DNA of 18,454 bases from the NCBI GenBank assembly GCA_035310015.1, contig DATGEO010000087.1:1-18454 (forward strand). Direction: 5' to 3'. This document shows positions 1 through 6,337 of this stretch, piece after piece. A program made the translations under genes and the position numbers. The stretch comes from DATGEO01 sp035310015 (GTDB lineage: Bacteria; Chloroflexota; Dormibacteria; Dormibacterales; Dormibacteraceae). Below the pieces are notes generated by a model. The model saw only the letters and a list, made by a program, of their open reading frames with translations, was not told the origin of the DNA and did not search any database. Position 1 is the first letter of the stretch. Every line of letters begins with the position of its first letter.

Positions 1-80
1 CCAAGGCTGCGAGGACTCGTGTCGAGCGAGCCGTCCATCGCCTCAAGCCAATGGTTCTGGTCCAGGGGGCAACGGTGTGA
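1..80 (+). CDS. C-terminal end of a probable ECF-type RNA polymerase sigma factor (partial)
   Basis: Only the last 25 codons are in the window, read in frame from base 3 to a TGA at 78-80. The peptide contains AARTRVERAVHRLKP, which resembles the end of sigma region 4.2, where a DNA-recognition helix is followed by a basic R-x-H-R-x-(L/A)-R stretch. The TGA overlaps the ATG of the next gene by one base (TGATG at 78-82), so the two are probably translated together. The next gene encodes a single-pass membrane protein with a short cytoplasmic head, the usual arrangement for an ECF sigma factor and its membrane partner. The sigma call rests on a short peptide plus this context. It could be another helix-turn-helix protein. 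Confidence 0.45.
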   Translation, partial: KAARTRVERAVHRLKPMVLVQGATV

Positions 81-1105
81 TGGACGAACGAATTCTGTTT
101 GATCGATTCCACGAGGCTCTGGACGTCGAGCCTCGACCAGGCGCCTTCGAGCGCATGCGCTTCGAGCTGCTGAACCAACCGGTCGCGCTGCGGCGCCGGC
201 CGGCTTTCCGGATGAGGTTTTCAAAGATGGGACTTCGGATTGCAGCCGCCGTGGTCACGGCGGCGATCGTGATCGCGGTGGTGGCGGCGCTGATCGCGAC
301 CCACCACTCGCCGACGGGCAGTGTGCCCGCGGGCCAGGGGCAGAACGTCACCGCTTACCGGTCGCTGATGAACTCCGACTACAGAGCCATGGACGCGGCG
401 ACCTCGAGTCACTGCCACACGATTCAAGACCCTGGCTGCGCGGCCGCGGTCGTGCCGGTTGACGCCGCCTTGCAGCACTGGATCGACGATCTCAGCTCGT
501 TCCAGACCCCGCCTCAGTTCGCGTCCATCGATGGCGCGCTGCGGAGGCACCTCTCCCAGGCGATTGCGGATCTGAACGCCGCGGTGGCTTTCCAGCGAGC
601 CAACGACGAGAGCGGCTTCAACCTCGCGATGAACGCAGCCGTCTATGAGCGGACCTGGATCGACCCTGCCACCAGCGCAATCGGGGGTTCGTACACGATC
701 GTGGCCAGCTCGTTCCGGGACGCGATCGGCATCATGAAACAGTCACTGGACGGGTGCATCAACGGCACGCCGGGCACGGATCCGGTCAACATCGCGTGCG
801 TGCATCTGTCTGGCGGCCAGGACTGTGTCGCCGGCACGCCGCAAACGTGCGAGTACGACGTCCAGAACGCGACCACGCGGGTGGAAGACTTCCTGGTCTG
901 GCTCGTCGAGTACCCGGCCTCCGCCTCACAAGCGACCAAAGAAGCCGATCTTCAGGCTCACCTCGCACAAACCGACACCGCACTTCTGGCGATGACCAAT
1001 GCGCTCCTCAACGCGGACGCGGTGAAACTAGGTTCGGCCCGGGGCGCCTACACCAACGCCATCGCCGCGGCCGATGGGGATGTCTCCGCCCTCATCAACA
1101 GCTGA
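80..1105 (+). CDS. Single-pass membrane protein with Cys-containing extracytoplasmic part; possible anti-sigma-like partner
   Basis: The protein has 341 residues from the ATG at 80. A GTG at 77 would add one residue; an AGGGGG ribosome-binding site lies at 64-69. The first ~50 residues are charged and probably cytoplasmic. A hydrophobic helix follows at about 53-73, with Arg and Lys before it, so the large remainder should lie outside the membrane. That part holds six Cys (about 112, 120, 226, 240, 249 and 257), an even number compatible with disulfides, and looks helical. I recognise no catalytic motif. Overlap with the preceding sigma-like gene suggests the cytoplasmic head could bind the sigma factor, as in anti-sigma proteins, but I see no clear zinc-anti-sigma HxxxCxxC motif. 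Treat it as a hypothetical membrane protein with a context-based role. Confidence 0.7.
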   Translation: MDERILFDRFHEALDVEPRPGAFERMRFELLNQPVALRRRPAFRMRFSKMGLRIAAAVVTAAIVIAVVAALIATHHSPTGSVPAGQGQNVTAYRSLMNSDYRAMDAATSSHCHTIQDPGCAAAVVPVDAALQHWIDDLSSFQTPPQFASIDGALRRHLSQAIADLNAAVAFQRANDESGFNLAMNAAVYERTWIDPATSAIGGSYTIVASSFRDAIGIMKQSLDGCINGTPGTDPVNIACVHLSGGQDCVAGTPQTCEYDVQNATTRVEDFLVWLVEYPASASQATKEADLQAHLAQTDTALLAMTNALLNADAVKLGSARGAYTNAIAAADGDVSALINS

Positions 1106-1112
1106 CCACGTC

Positions 1113-1142
1113 GAGGCGGCACCCGACCTCGGGTGCCGCCTC
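1113..1142. terminator. Perfect GC-rich hairpin between convergent genes (probable bidirectional terminator)
   Basis: The arms 1113-1125 and 1130-1142 are perfectly complementary (13 bp), with a 4-base loop ACCT. The hairpin begins 7 bases after the membrane-protein stop. Its right arm overlaps the first two plus-strand bases (1141-1142) of the stop codon (1141-1143) of the opposing gene. There is no T-tract on either side, so it is not a textbook Rho-independent terminator. A 13-bp stem exactly between two convergent genes is best explained as a shared terminator or 3'-end protector. Confidence 0.7.
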
Positions 1143-1797
1143 ATCCCGTCCGCTTTCGAATGCGGTACTTGATGTGCGTCACCTTCGGCGAGGCGACCAC
1201 CTTCACCGGCTCGAGCTGAGGATCGCCGACGTCCTCGAGCAGCCGCTCGCCCCTGCCCAGCACGATCGGGACGATGTGCAGGTACAGCTCGTCGAGGCTG
1301 CCGGCCTTGATGTACTGGCGGATCGCGCTGGCGCCGCCGGCGACCTGGACGTCGCGATCGCCCGCCGCGGCGCGCGCCTGCTCCAGCGCCGAGGCGATGC
1401 CGTTGGTGACGAAGTAAAAGGTCGTGCCACCGCGCATGGGCAGCGGGTCGCGCGGATGGTGGGTGAGCACGAACACGGGCACGTGATAGGGCGGATCGTC
1501 GCCCCACCAACCCTTCCACTCGGGATCCCACGGACCGCGACCCGGGCTGAACATGTTTCGGCCCATGACGTAGGCGCCGGCGCCGCTCGTCGCTTCGTCG
1601 ATCACCTTCGAGTCGGCGTCTTCCGCGCCGCCTGATTCACCCTGCATCCGGCGCCAGCTCGCGGTGCCGAATATCCACTCGTGCAGGCGGAGGCCACCCT
1701 CGCCGATCGGGTTCTCGAGGCTCTGGTTCGGACCGGCGACGAAGCCGTCGAGCGAGATCGAGATCCGGGAGGTCACGAGGCCCATCTCGCTAGACAT
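1141..1797 (-). CDS. Dihydrofolate reductase family protein (RibD C-terminal-like)
   Basis: 218 residues. The N-terminus reads TSRISISLDGFVAGPNQS, the nucleotide-binding strand and loop typical of YyaP/RibD-C-like reductases. Later landmarks are AYVMGRNMFSPG (about 75-86), PVFVLTHHPRDPL (about 106-118) and QVAGGASAIRQYIKAG (about 150-165), followed by ELYLHIVPIVLGRGERLL. These are the family's NADPH-binding elements. The substrate is usually unknown for stand-alone members; a pteridine or flavin-precursor reductase is possible but unproven. The ATG at 1797 overlaps the 3' end of the upstream GAF gene by 8 bp, so the two are likely co-transcribed and coupled. An internal ATG four codons later, before GLVTSR, is an alternative start. 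Confidence 0.85.
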   Translation of the reverse strand: MSSEMGLVTSRISISLDGFVAGPNQSLENPIGEGGLRLHEWIFGTASWRRMQGESGGAEDADSKVIDEATSGAGAYVMGRNMFSPGRGPWDPEWKGWWGDDPPYHVPVFVLTHHPRDPLPMRGGTTFYFVTNGIASALEQARAAAGDRDVQVAGGASAIRQYIKAGSLDELYLHIVPIVLGRGERLLEDVGDPQLEPVKVVASPKVTHIKYRIRKRTG

Positions 1798-2275
1798 TCT
1801 CGCCCGGTTTGATGCGTTGGCCGATCAGGGCGGCGCACTCCCGCATGAGGTCGAGGATGTCCTGCTCGACGCGCACCGGGTCCTTGCTCGCCCCACACAG
1901 CGTCCCGAACCAATGGCCGTCGGCGGCGAAGACGGGGTAGGAGATGAACGTGCGGATCTCCAGCAGGCGCGCCACGCTGCTCTTGGGATACGCCTTCTGC
2001 GCGTCGATGGTGTAGTTCGGCCCACCCTCGACGACGAACCTGCACACGCCCTCCGACCAGGGCAGCGAGATGTCCTCGGGGATGTGGAAGTAGTCACTGG
2101 TGTTGTGCGAGAAGACGATCCGCTGCTCGTCCTCGTCGAGGCGCGTCTCCGCAAGGTACGTCGAGCTGAGGCCGGCGAGCTCGGCGAGGCGGGCCAGCAG
2201 GTGGCGCGCCACGCTCTCGAGATCCTCTCCGCCCGCGGCCGCATCAGCCAGGAGCTCCCGCGCGCTCGTTGGCAT
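1790..2275 (-). CDS. GAF-domain protein
   Basis: From the ATG at 2275 the protein has 161 residues and consists almost entirely of one GAF domain. A helix with LESVARHLLARLAEL is followed by SSTYLAETRLDEDEQRIVFS. Then come the core DISLPWSEGVCRFVV and the closing strands SYPVFAADGHWFGTLCGASK, ending in a long helix. GAF domains bind small ligands or mediate dimerisation. No output domain is attached, so it may be a stand-alone sensor or interaction protein. The frame stays open to ATGs at 2356 and 2395. Those longer starts would run back over the promoter and first codons of the divergent leader ORF, so 2275 is preferred. A weak -10-like TACGGT lies at 2286-2291. The 3' end overlaps the reductase gene by 8 bp. 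Confidence 0.75.
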   Translation of the reverse strand: MPTSARELLADAAAGGEDLESVARHLLARLAELAGLSSTYLAETRLDEDEQRIVFSHNTSDYFHIPEDISLPWSEGVCRFVVEGGPNYTIDAQKAYPKSSVARLLEIRTFISYPVFAADGHWFGTLCGASKDPVRVEQDILDLMRECAALIGQRIKPGENV

Positions 2276-2340
2276 CCCGCCACTAACCGTACCGGCTCCG
2301 GACTGGAACAAGACGACAAGGCGCAGCGGTTGGTATGCGG

Positions 2341-2346
2341 TAAGAT
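2341..2346 (+). promoter_or_regulatory. -10 element (TAAGAT) of the sulfur/siroheme operon
   Basis: TAAGAT matches four of six positions of TATAAT, including the key A at the second and T at the sixth position. It lies 8 bases before the ATG of the Cys-rich leader ORF, so the predicted start of transcription is at about 2353-2355. That would give a leaderless or nearly leaderless mRNA. I see no good TTGACA-like -35 at the usual distance. The assignment rests on the hexamer and its position. Confidence 0.5.
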
Positions 2347-2354
2347 GCTCCGCC

Positions 2355-2447
2355 ATGCGTAGCCGTTCACATGCCTCGGCGCGACCCAATCTCACGCGTC
2401 GCCGCGCGATCGACTACGTCCTCTGCGCCAGCTGCTTCTGTAGGTAG
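2355..2447 (+). CDS. Cys-rich leader peptide of the sulfite reductase operon (putative attenuation uORF)
   Basis: This is a 30-codon ORF (ATG at 2355, TAG at 2445-2447) located 89 bp before the sulfite reductase start. Its C-terminal half reads NLTRRRAIDYVLCASCFCR. It resembles the actinobacterial leader peptides placed before sulfur-assimilation genes, which carry a basic R-R-x-x-I/V-D segment and end in Leu-Cys-(Cys)-Arg. Three of the last seven codons are Cys (TGC 2424, TGC 2433, TGT 2439). Slow translation of these codons when cysteinyl-tRNA is scarce is the expected sensing step. The -10 TAAGAT 8 bases upstream implies translation from the very 5' end. Family resemblance is by eye and regulation is inferred. 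The ORF is too short to rest on coding statistics. Confidence 0.65.
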   Translation: MRSRSHASARPNLTRRRAIDYVLCASCFCR

Positions 2448-2460
2448 CCGAGCTCCATCT

Positions 2461-2501
2461 GGGCCCGCGTGGGCCCGCAGCAGCCGGTGAACGTCACCGG
2501 C
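2461..2501 (+). promoter_or_regulatory. Two tandem hairpins between leader peptide and sulfite reductase (candidate attenuator)
   Basis: The first hairpin is GGGCCC (2461-2466), loop GCGT, GGGCCC (2471-2476). The second is GCCGGTGA (2483-2490), loop ACG, TCACCGGC (2494-2501), a perfect 8-bp stem. There is no T-run, so Rho-independent termination is unlikely. They could instead control access to the ribosome-binding site at 2524-2528 or act in Rho-dependent attenuation. The GCGCC overlapping the first two leader Cys/Ala codons (2425-2429) is complementary to GGCGC at 2527-2531, on the edge of that site. A ribosome paused in the Cys cluster would prevent that pairing. The pairing scheme is a hypothesis. 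Confidence 0.45.
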
Positions 2502-2523
2502 GACCCGGCACCAAATCGCAAGC

Positions 2524-2528
2524 GGAGG
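2524..2528 (+). promoter_or_regulatory. Strong ribosome-binding site fixing a TTG start of sulfite reductase
   Basis: GGAGG lies 8 bases before the TTG at 2537. No in-frame ATG or GTG exists between it and the conserved N-terminal region, so this site decides the start. Confidence 0.7.
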
Positions 2529-2536
2529 CGCGCAAC

Positions 2537-4246
2537 TTGTCCAACCTGGCGGACCAGACCGACCTTTCGGCGTTGTCCCGGAACGAGACGATCAAGGCCA
2601 CGAGCAATCACCTGCGTGGCCAGATCAAAGAAGAGCTCGGCGCGGACACGCCTGCCTTCGGCGACGACTCCGAGCAGCTGCTCAAGTTCCACGGGATCTA
2701 CCAGCAGGACGACCGCGACAGGCGCAGGGAGGCGCGCGCGCGCGGCCTCGACAAGCACCACCAGCTCATGATCCGAACGCGCATCCCGGGCGGCGTCGTG
2801 TCCGCCGAGGCCTACCTGGCGCACGACGGCATCGCGGAGCGCTGGGCGAACAGCACGCTGCGCGTCACGACGCGCCAGGACTTTCAGCTGCACGGCGTGC
2901 TCAAGGGCGGCCTCAAGCGCTCGATCCGCGCGATCAACGACGCGCTTCTGACCACCCTCGGCGGCTGCGGTGACGTGAACCGCAACATCATGTGCTGCCC
3001 GGAGCCCGTCGACGACGCGTTCCACGCCGAGGTCCAGCGCCACATCTCGGCGCTTGTCGCCGAGCTCACGCCGCGCACGCGCGCCTATCACGAGATCTGG
3101 CTGGACGGCGAGGTGGTGCAGACGTCAGAGCCAGAGGCGGAGCCTGTCTACAAAGAGCAGTACCTGCCGCGCAAGTTCAAGATCACGGTCGCGCTCGAGA
3201 CCGACAACTGCGTCGACGTCTACGCGCACGACCTCGCGCTCGTCGCGATGCGCGGGGCGGACGGAGCGCTGCGCGCGTTCAACGTGCTCGTGGGAGGCGG
3301 TCTCGGCCGCACCCACAACAAGCCGGAGACGTTCGTCGCCATCGCCCAGCCCATCGGCCGGGTCGCGCCCGAGCACGTCGTCGACCTCGCGCGCGAGGTC
3401 GTGGCCGTGCAGCGGGACTTCGGCGACCGCGCGAACCGCCGCCACGCGCGCCTGAAGTACACGATCGCCGACCGCGGCCTTGACTGGTTCCGCGGTGAGG
3501 TGGAGGAACGGCTCGGCTTTCGGCTCGACCCGCCCGAGAAGCTGTCGTGGAAACCTGTCGACGACCACCTCGGATGGCACGAGCAGGGCGACGGGCGGCT
3601 CTACGCCGGCATCTTCGTCGAGAACGGCAGGATCGCGGACGCGGGCGCTGCGCGCTACCGCACGGGCCTGCGCCGCATCGTCGAGGAGCTGCGCCCGCAG
3701 GTGAGGCTGACCGCGCAGCAGAACGTGATCCTCGCGGGCATCGACCCTCAGGATCGCCCCAGGGTCGATGAGCTCCTCGCCGAGCACGGAATCGCGGCGG
3801 CCGGCTCGGTGCCGCGAGCGCTCCGGCATTCCATGGCGTGCCCCGCCATCCCGACCTGCGGCCTGGCCGTGGCCGAGGCCGAGCGCGCGCTTCCGGGCCT
3901 CATCCGCAGCATCGCCGCGGTGCTCGACGAGCTCGGGCTTGCGGGTGAGCGCATCAGCTTCCGCATGAGCGGCTGCCCCAACGGGTGCTCGCGGCCCTAT
4001 CTTGGCGACGTCGGTTTTGTGGGCACGACGCTGGGCAAGTACGACGTAATGCTCGGCGGCGACTTCGGTGGCACGCGCCTGAACCGCGTCTACGCGCCCA
4101 ACGTGCCGATCACGGAGATCCCGTCGCTCCTGCGCCCCCTCTTCGAGGCGTTTCGCCGCGAACGGCACGAGGATGAGGGATTCGGCGATTGGGTCGACCG
4201 GGTCGGTTTCGACTCGGTGCGCGAGCGCGCCGAGGTGACCGCATGA
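2537..4246 (+). CDS. sir: Ferredoxin-type sulfite reductase (nitrite/sulfite reductase hemoprotein)
   Basis: 569 residues from a TTG start. It should reduce sulfite to sulfide in six electron steps, using siroheme linked to a 4Fe-4S cluster, in the cytoplasm. The cluster/siroheme Cys are visible as CPAIPTC (Cys435, Cys441) and SGCPNGC (Cys480, Cys484). The flanking LAVAEAERAL and RPYLGDVGFVG match the sulfite reductase branch. AYHEIWLDGE (183-192) and YLPRKFKI (209-216) also resemble Sir more than NirA nitrite reductases. It ends with ATGA overlapping the ABC binding-protein gene. The Cys leader upstream, the sulfonate-type transporter and cysG downstream all support sulfite as substrate. Nitrite cannot be formally excluded from motifs alone. 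Confidence 0.9.
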   Translation: MSNLADQTDLSALSRNETIKATSNHLRGQIKEELGADTPAFGDDSEQLLKFHGIYQQDDRDRRREARARGLDKHHQLMIRTRIPGGVVSAEAYLAHDGIAERWANSTLRVTTRQDFQLHGVLKGGLKRSIRAINDALLTTLGGCGDVNRNIMCCPEPVDDAFHAEVQRHISALVAELTPRTRAYHEIWLDGEVVQTSEPEAEPVYKEQYLPRKFKITVALETDNCVDVYAHDLALVAMRGADGALRAFNVLVGGGLGRTHNKPETFVAIAQPIGRVAPEHVVDLAREVVAVQRDFGDRANRRHARLKYTIADRGLDWFRGEVEERLGFRLDPPEKLSWKPVDDHLGWHEQGDGRLYAGIFVENGRIADAGAARYRTGLRRIVEELRPQVRLTAQQNVILAGIDPQDRPRVDELLAEHGIAAAGSVPRALRHSMACPAIPTCGLAVAEAERALPGLIRSIAAVLDELGLAGERISFRMSGCPNGCSRPYLGDVGFVGTTLGKYDVMLGGDFGGTRLNRVYAPNVPITEIPSLLRPLFEAFRRERHEDEGFGDWVDRVGFDSVRERAEVTA

Positions 4247-5283
4247 AGGCCCTCCGGGCACTCGGGCTCGCGGCGCTGGCTCTTGTCGCGATCGCGGCGT
4301 GCGGCAGCGGCGCCGGCGCCGACGACGGCGACGACGCGCCGCTGACCATCCGCCTCGGCTACTTTCCCAACCTCACCCACGCGCCGGCCCTCGTCGGCCT
4401 CGAGCAGGGCTTTTTCGCGAGCGCGCTCGGCCCCGGCGTGACCATCGAGTCGCACACCTTCAACGCCGGAGGCGACGCGGTCACGGCAATCCTTTCGGGC
4501 TCGATCGACGCGACGTTCGTCGGCCCCAACCCCGCGGTCAACGCGTACTACCAGTCGCACGGCGAGGCCGTGCGCATCATCTCCGGCGCGACCTCCGGCG
4601 GCGCGCTGCTGGTGGTCAAGCCGAGCATCGGCTCGCCGGCGGAGCTCAAGGGCACGAAGATCGCCGACCCTCAGCTCGGAGGCACGCAGGACATCGCGCT
4701 GCGCTGGTATCTGAAGCAGCGGGGCTTCAGGACCGACACCACCGGCGGCGGCGACGTCAGCGTCCTGCCGGAGAGCAACTCGATCACGCTGAACGCCTTC
4801 CGGCAGGGCCAGATCGACGGCGCGTGGGTGCCGGAGCCGTGGGCCGGCCGGCTGGTCGCGGAAGGCGGCGGCAAGGTACTCGTCGACGAGCGCGACCTGT
4901 GGCCGGGCGGGCAGTTCGAGACGACGAACCTCATGGTGTCGAAGCAGTTCCTCGACGCTCATCCGAAGCGCACCAAGGCGCTGCTCGAAGGGCTCTATCA
5001 GGCGGTCCAGTTCATCAACGCCAACCCTGCGCAAGCGCAGACCATCACCAACGATCTGGTCGCCGGCATCACGGGCAAGAGGCTCGCCGCGGGCGTCGTC
5101 GCCGCGGCCTGGCCGCACCTGAATTTCACGCTCGACCCCCTGGCCCCGACCGTGAAGACCTCGGCGGACCACGCCCACAGCCTTGGGCTGCTCGCGAACG
5201 TGGACCTTTCGGGCCTGTTCGATGTGACGCCGCTGAACCAGGTCCTCGCCGAGCATTCCCAGCCGGCCGTGAGCGGGCTGTGA
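4243..5283 (+). CDS. ABC transporter substrate-binding lipoprotein, sulfonate/nitrate/taurine (SsuA/NMT1) type
   Basis: 346 residues. The start is the ATG at 4243, which overlaps the sulfite reductase stop (ATGA). A lipoprotein signal peptide is clear: Lys-Arg positive end, hydrophobic core, and lipobox AIAAC with the modified Cys at residue 22. The mature part begins LTIRLGYFPNLTHAPALVGL, followed by GDAVTAILSGSIDATFVGPNP and FRQGQIDGAWVPEPWAG, which are hallmarks of SsuA/NrtA/TauA-like proteins. It would capture an organosulfonate or a similar anion outside the membrane. The operon context (sulfite reductase before, permease after) favours a sulfonate whose desulfonation yields sulfite. No desulfonating monooxygenase gene is in the window. 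The permease gene overlaps its end by 4 bp (GTGA). Confidence 0.88.
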   Translation: MKALRALGLAALALVAIAACGSGAGADDGDDAPLTIRLGYFPNLTHAPALVGLEQGFFASALGPGVTIESHTFNAGGDAVTAILSGSIDATFVGPNPAVNAYYQSHGEAVRIISGATSGGALLVVKPSIGSPAELKGTKIADPQLGGTQDIALRWYLKQRGFRTDTTGGGDVSVLPESNSITLNAFRQGQIDGAWVPEPWAGRLVAEGGGKVLVDERDLWPGGQFETTNLMVSKQFLDAHPKRTKALLEGLYQAVQFINANPAQAQTITNDLVAGITGKRLAAGVVAAAWPHLNFTLDPLAPTVKTSADHAHSLGLLANVDLSGLFDVTPLNQVLAEHSQPAVSGL

Positions 5284-6116
5284 GCGACCTCGCGGTCGGG
5301 TTCGAGGCACGGCATGAGCTCGCGCCGGTGCCGTGGTCGCTGCCGGTCGGGCGCGCGTGGTCGGCGTTGTGGCCGAAGGCCGTCGCCGTCCTGCTGGTGC
5401 TCGCGATCTGGCAGGCGGTGGTGTGGGCGGCATGGTGGCCGGACTATGTTCTGCCCGGCCCGGCGGAGGTTCTTCGGCGGCTCGCGGGCGACCTGGGCCG
5501 CGCCGACTTCTGGCTCGGAATCTCGGTCACGATGCGCCGCGCGCTCACCGGCTACGTGGTCGCCGTCGCCCTCGGCAGCGTCGCCGGGATCCTCGTCGCG
5601 CGCGTGCGCGTGCTGCGCAAGGCCGTCGGCTCGGCGATCCTCGGCCTGCAGTCGATGCCCTCGATCGCGTGGTTTCCGCTGGCGATCCTGCTCTTCCGGC
5701 TCAGCGAGGGCGCGATCCTGTTCGTGGTCATCCTGGGCGCGGCGCCGGCGATCGCGGGCGGGCTGCTCCATGGCGTCGACCACGTGCAGCCCCTGCTGGT
5801 CCGCGTCGGCCGCGTCATGGGCGCGCGCGGTCTGGCGCTTTACCGCCACGTCATCCTGCCGGCCGCGCTGCCCTCGTTCGTCGGCGGCCTGAAGCAGGGC
5901 TGGGCATTCGCCTGGCGCAGCCTCATGGCCGGCGAGCTGCTCGTGATCGTGTCCCACCAGCCATCACTGGGCCAGCAGCTCGAGTTCGCGCGCGACTTCT
6001 CCGACTCCGAGCAGCTGCTGGCTCTGATGATCGTCATCTTCACCATCGGCGTGACCATCGACTCGCTCTTCGGCGCGGCCGACCGCGCCATCCGCCGGCG
6101 CTGGGGCCTGAGCTAG
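5280..6116 (+). CDS. ABC transporter permease, SsuC/NitT/TauT type
   Basis: 278 residues from the GTG at 5280, sharing GTGA with the stop of the binding-protein gene. Predicted membrane helices lie at about 33-52, 91-110, 116-138, 143-162, 205-225 and 245-263. The EAA-loop region, which contacts the ATPase, is visible at about 179-203 (MGARGLALYRHVILPAALPS), as is the family motif GLQSMPSIAWFPLAILLF (122-139). It forms the membrane channel for the substrate delivered by the preceding lipoprotein. No ATP-binding subunit gene follows, although ssuB-like genes normally accompany this pair. The complex must borrow or encode its ATPase elsewhere. Confidence 0.88.
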   Translation: MSDLAVGFEARHELAPVPWSLPVGRAWSALWPKAVAVLLVLAIWQAVVWAAWWPDYVLPGPAEVLRRLAGDLGRADFWLGISVTMRRALTGYVVAVALGSVAGILVARVRVLRKAVGSAILGLQSMPSIAWFPLAILLFRLSEGAILFVVILGAAPAIAGGLLHGVDHVQPLLVRVGRVMGARGLALYRHVILPAALPSFVGGLKQGWAFAWRSLMAGELLVIVSHQPSLGQQLEFARDFSDSEQLLALMIVIFTIGVTIDSLFGAADRAIRRRWGLS

Positions 6117-6337
6117 TGGCCTGCACCGCGAGAGTGATCGGCATCCGGTGCCCTCAGACGGCCGGGCGACCTGCGGTCGCCGAAGCCGGCGTTGCGGGCC
6201 CCGGCGGCGCTCGTCACGCATCTCGCGATGCGCTCCTCGCGGCGCCACCCGCGCCTTGGCTCCGGCCGTCTGACTGGCACCGGTCTTCGAGCCTTCGGCC
6301 TGCCGACCATCTTGCGGATGCAGGCCACCGCGAATGA
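6116..6337 (+). CDS. Doubtful 73-codon ORF filling the gap between the permease gene and cysG
   Basis: A GTG at 6116 shares one base with the permease stop (TAGTG). The ORF ends in a TGA at 6335-6337 that overlaps the cysG ATG (ATGA), so it fits the coupling pattern of the operon at both ends. The product (starting MACTARVIGIRC) is rich in Ala, Arg and Pro and matches no family I know. About 70 percent of its codons end in G or C, lower than the neighbouring genes appear. There is no ribosome-binding site other than possible coupling. A decayed or non-coding spacer is at least as likely. The stretch also holds a 7-bp hairpin at 6165-6181. Confidence 0.2.
   Translation: MACTARVIGIRCPQTAGRPAVAEAGVAGPGGARHASRDALLAAPPAPWLRPSDWHRSSSLRPADHLADAGHRE
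6165..6181 (+). other. 7-bp perfect hairpin in the permease-cysG gap
   Basis: GGCGACC (6165-6171), loop TGC, GGTCGCC (6175-6181). No T-run follows. It could stabilise mRNA ends or be incidental in GC-rich DNA. Confidence 0.35.

Noticed and set aside
754..1635. Plus-strand open frame spanning the end of the membrane protein and the reductase gene
   Set aside because: It crosses a strong hairpin and lies antisense to the reductase. The product is low-complexity with no recognisable domain.
4299..5279. Upstream extension of the permease frame through the binding-protein gene
   Set aside because: It is an out-of-frame Arg-rich translation. The GTG at 5280 in the GTGA overlap gives a normal-length permease.
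3125..5433. Long minus-strand open frames opposite sulfite reductase and the ABC binding protein
   Set aside because: They are low-complexity Arg-rich translations antisense to genes with strong domain evidence. No start signals or motifs.
6113..6328. 71-codon minus-strand ORF in the permease-cysG gap
   Set aside because: Arg/Pro-rich, no ribosome-binding site, no neighbours on that strand, and antisense to the operon.
6117..6333. Cobalamin or other riboswitch before cysG
   Set aside because: I looked for a B12-box-like sequence and other conserved riboswitch elements and saw none. Only a 7-bp hairpin is evident.
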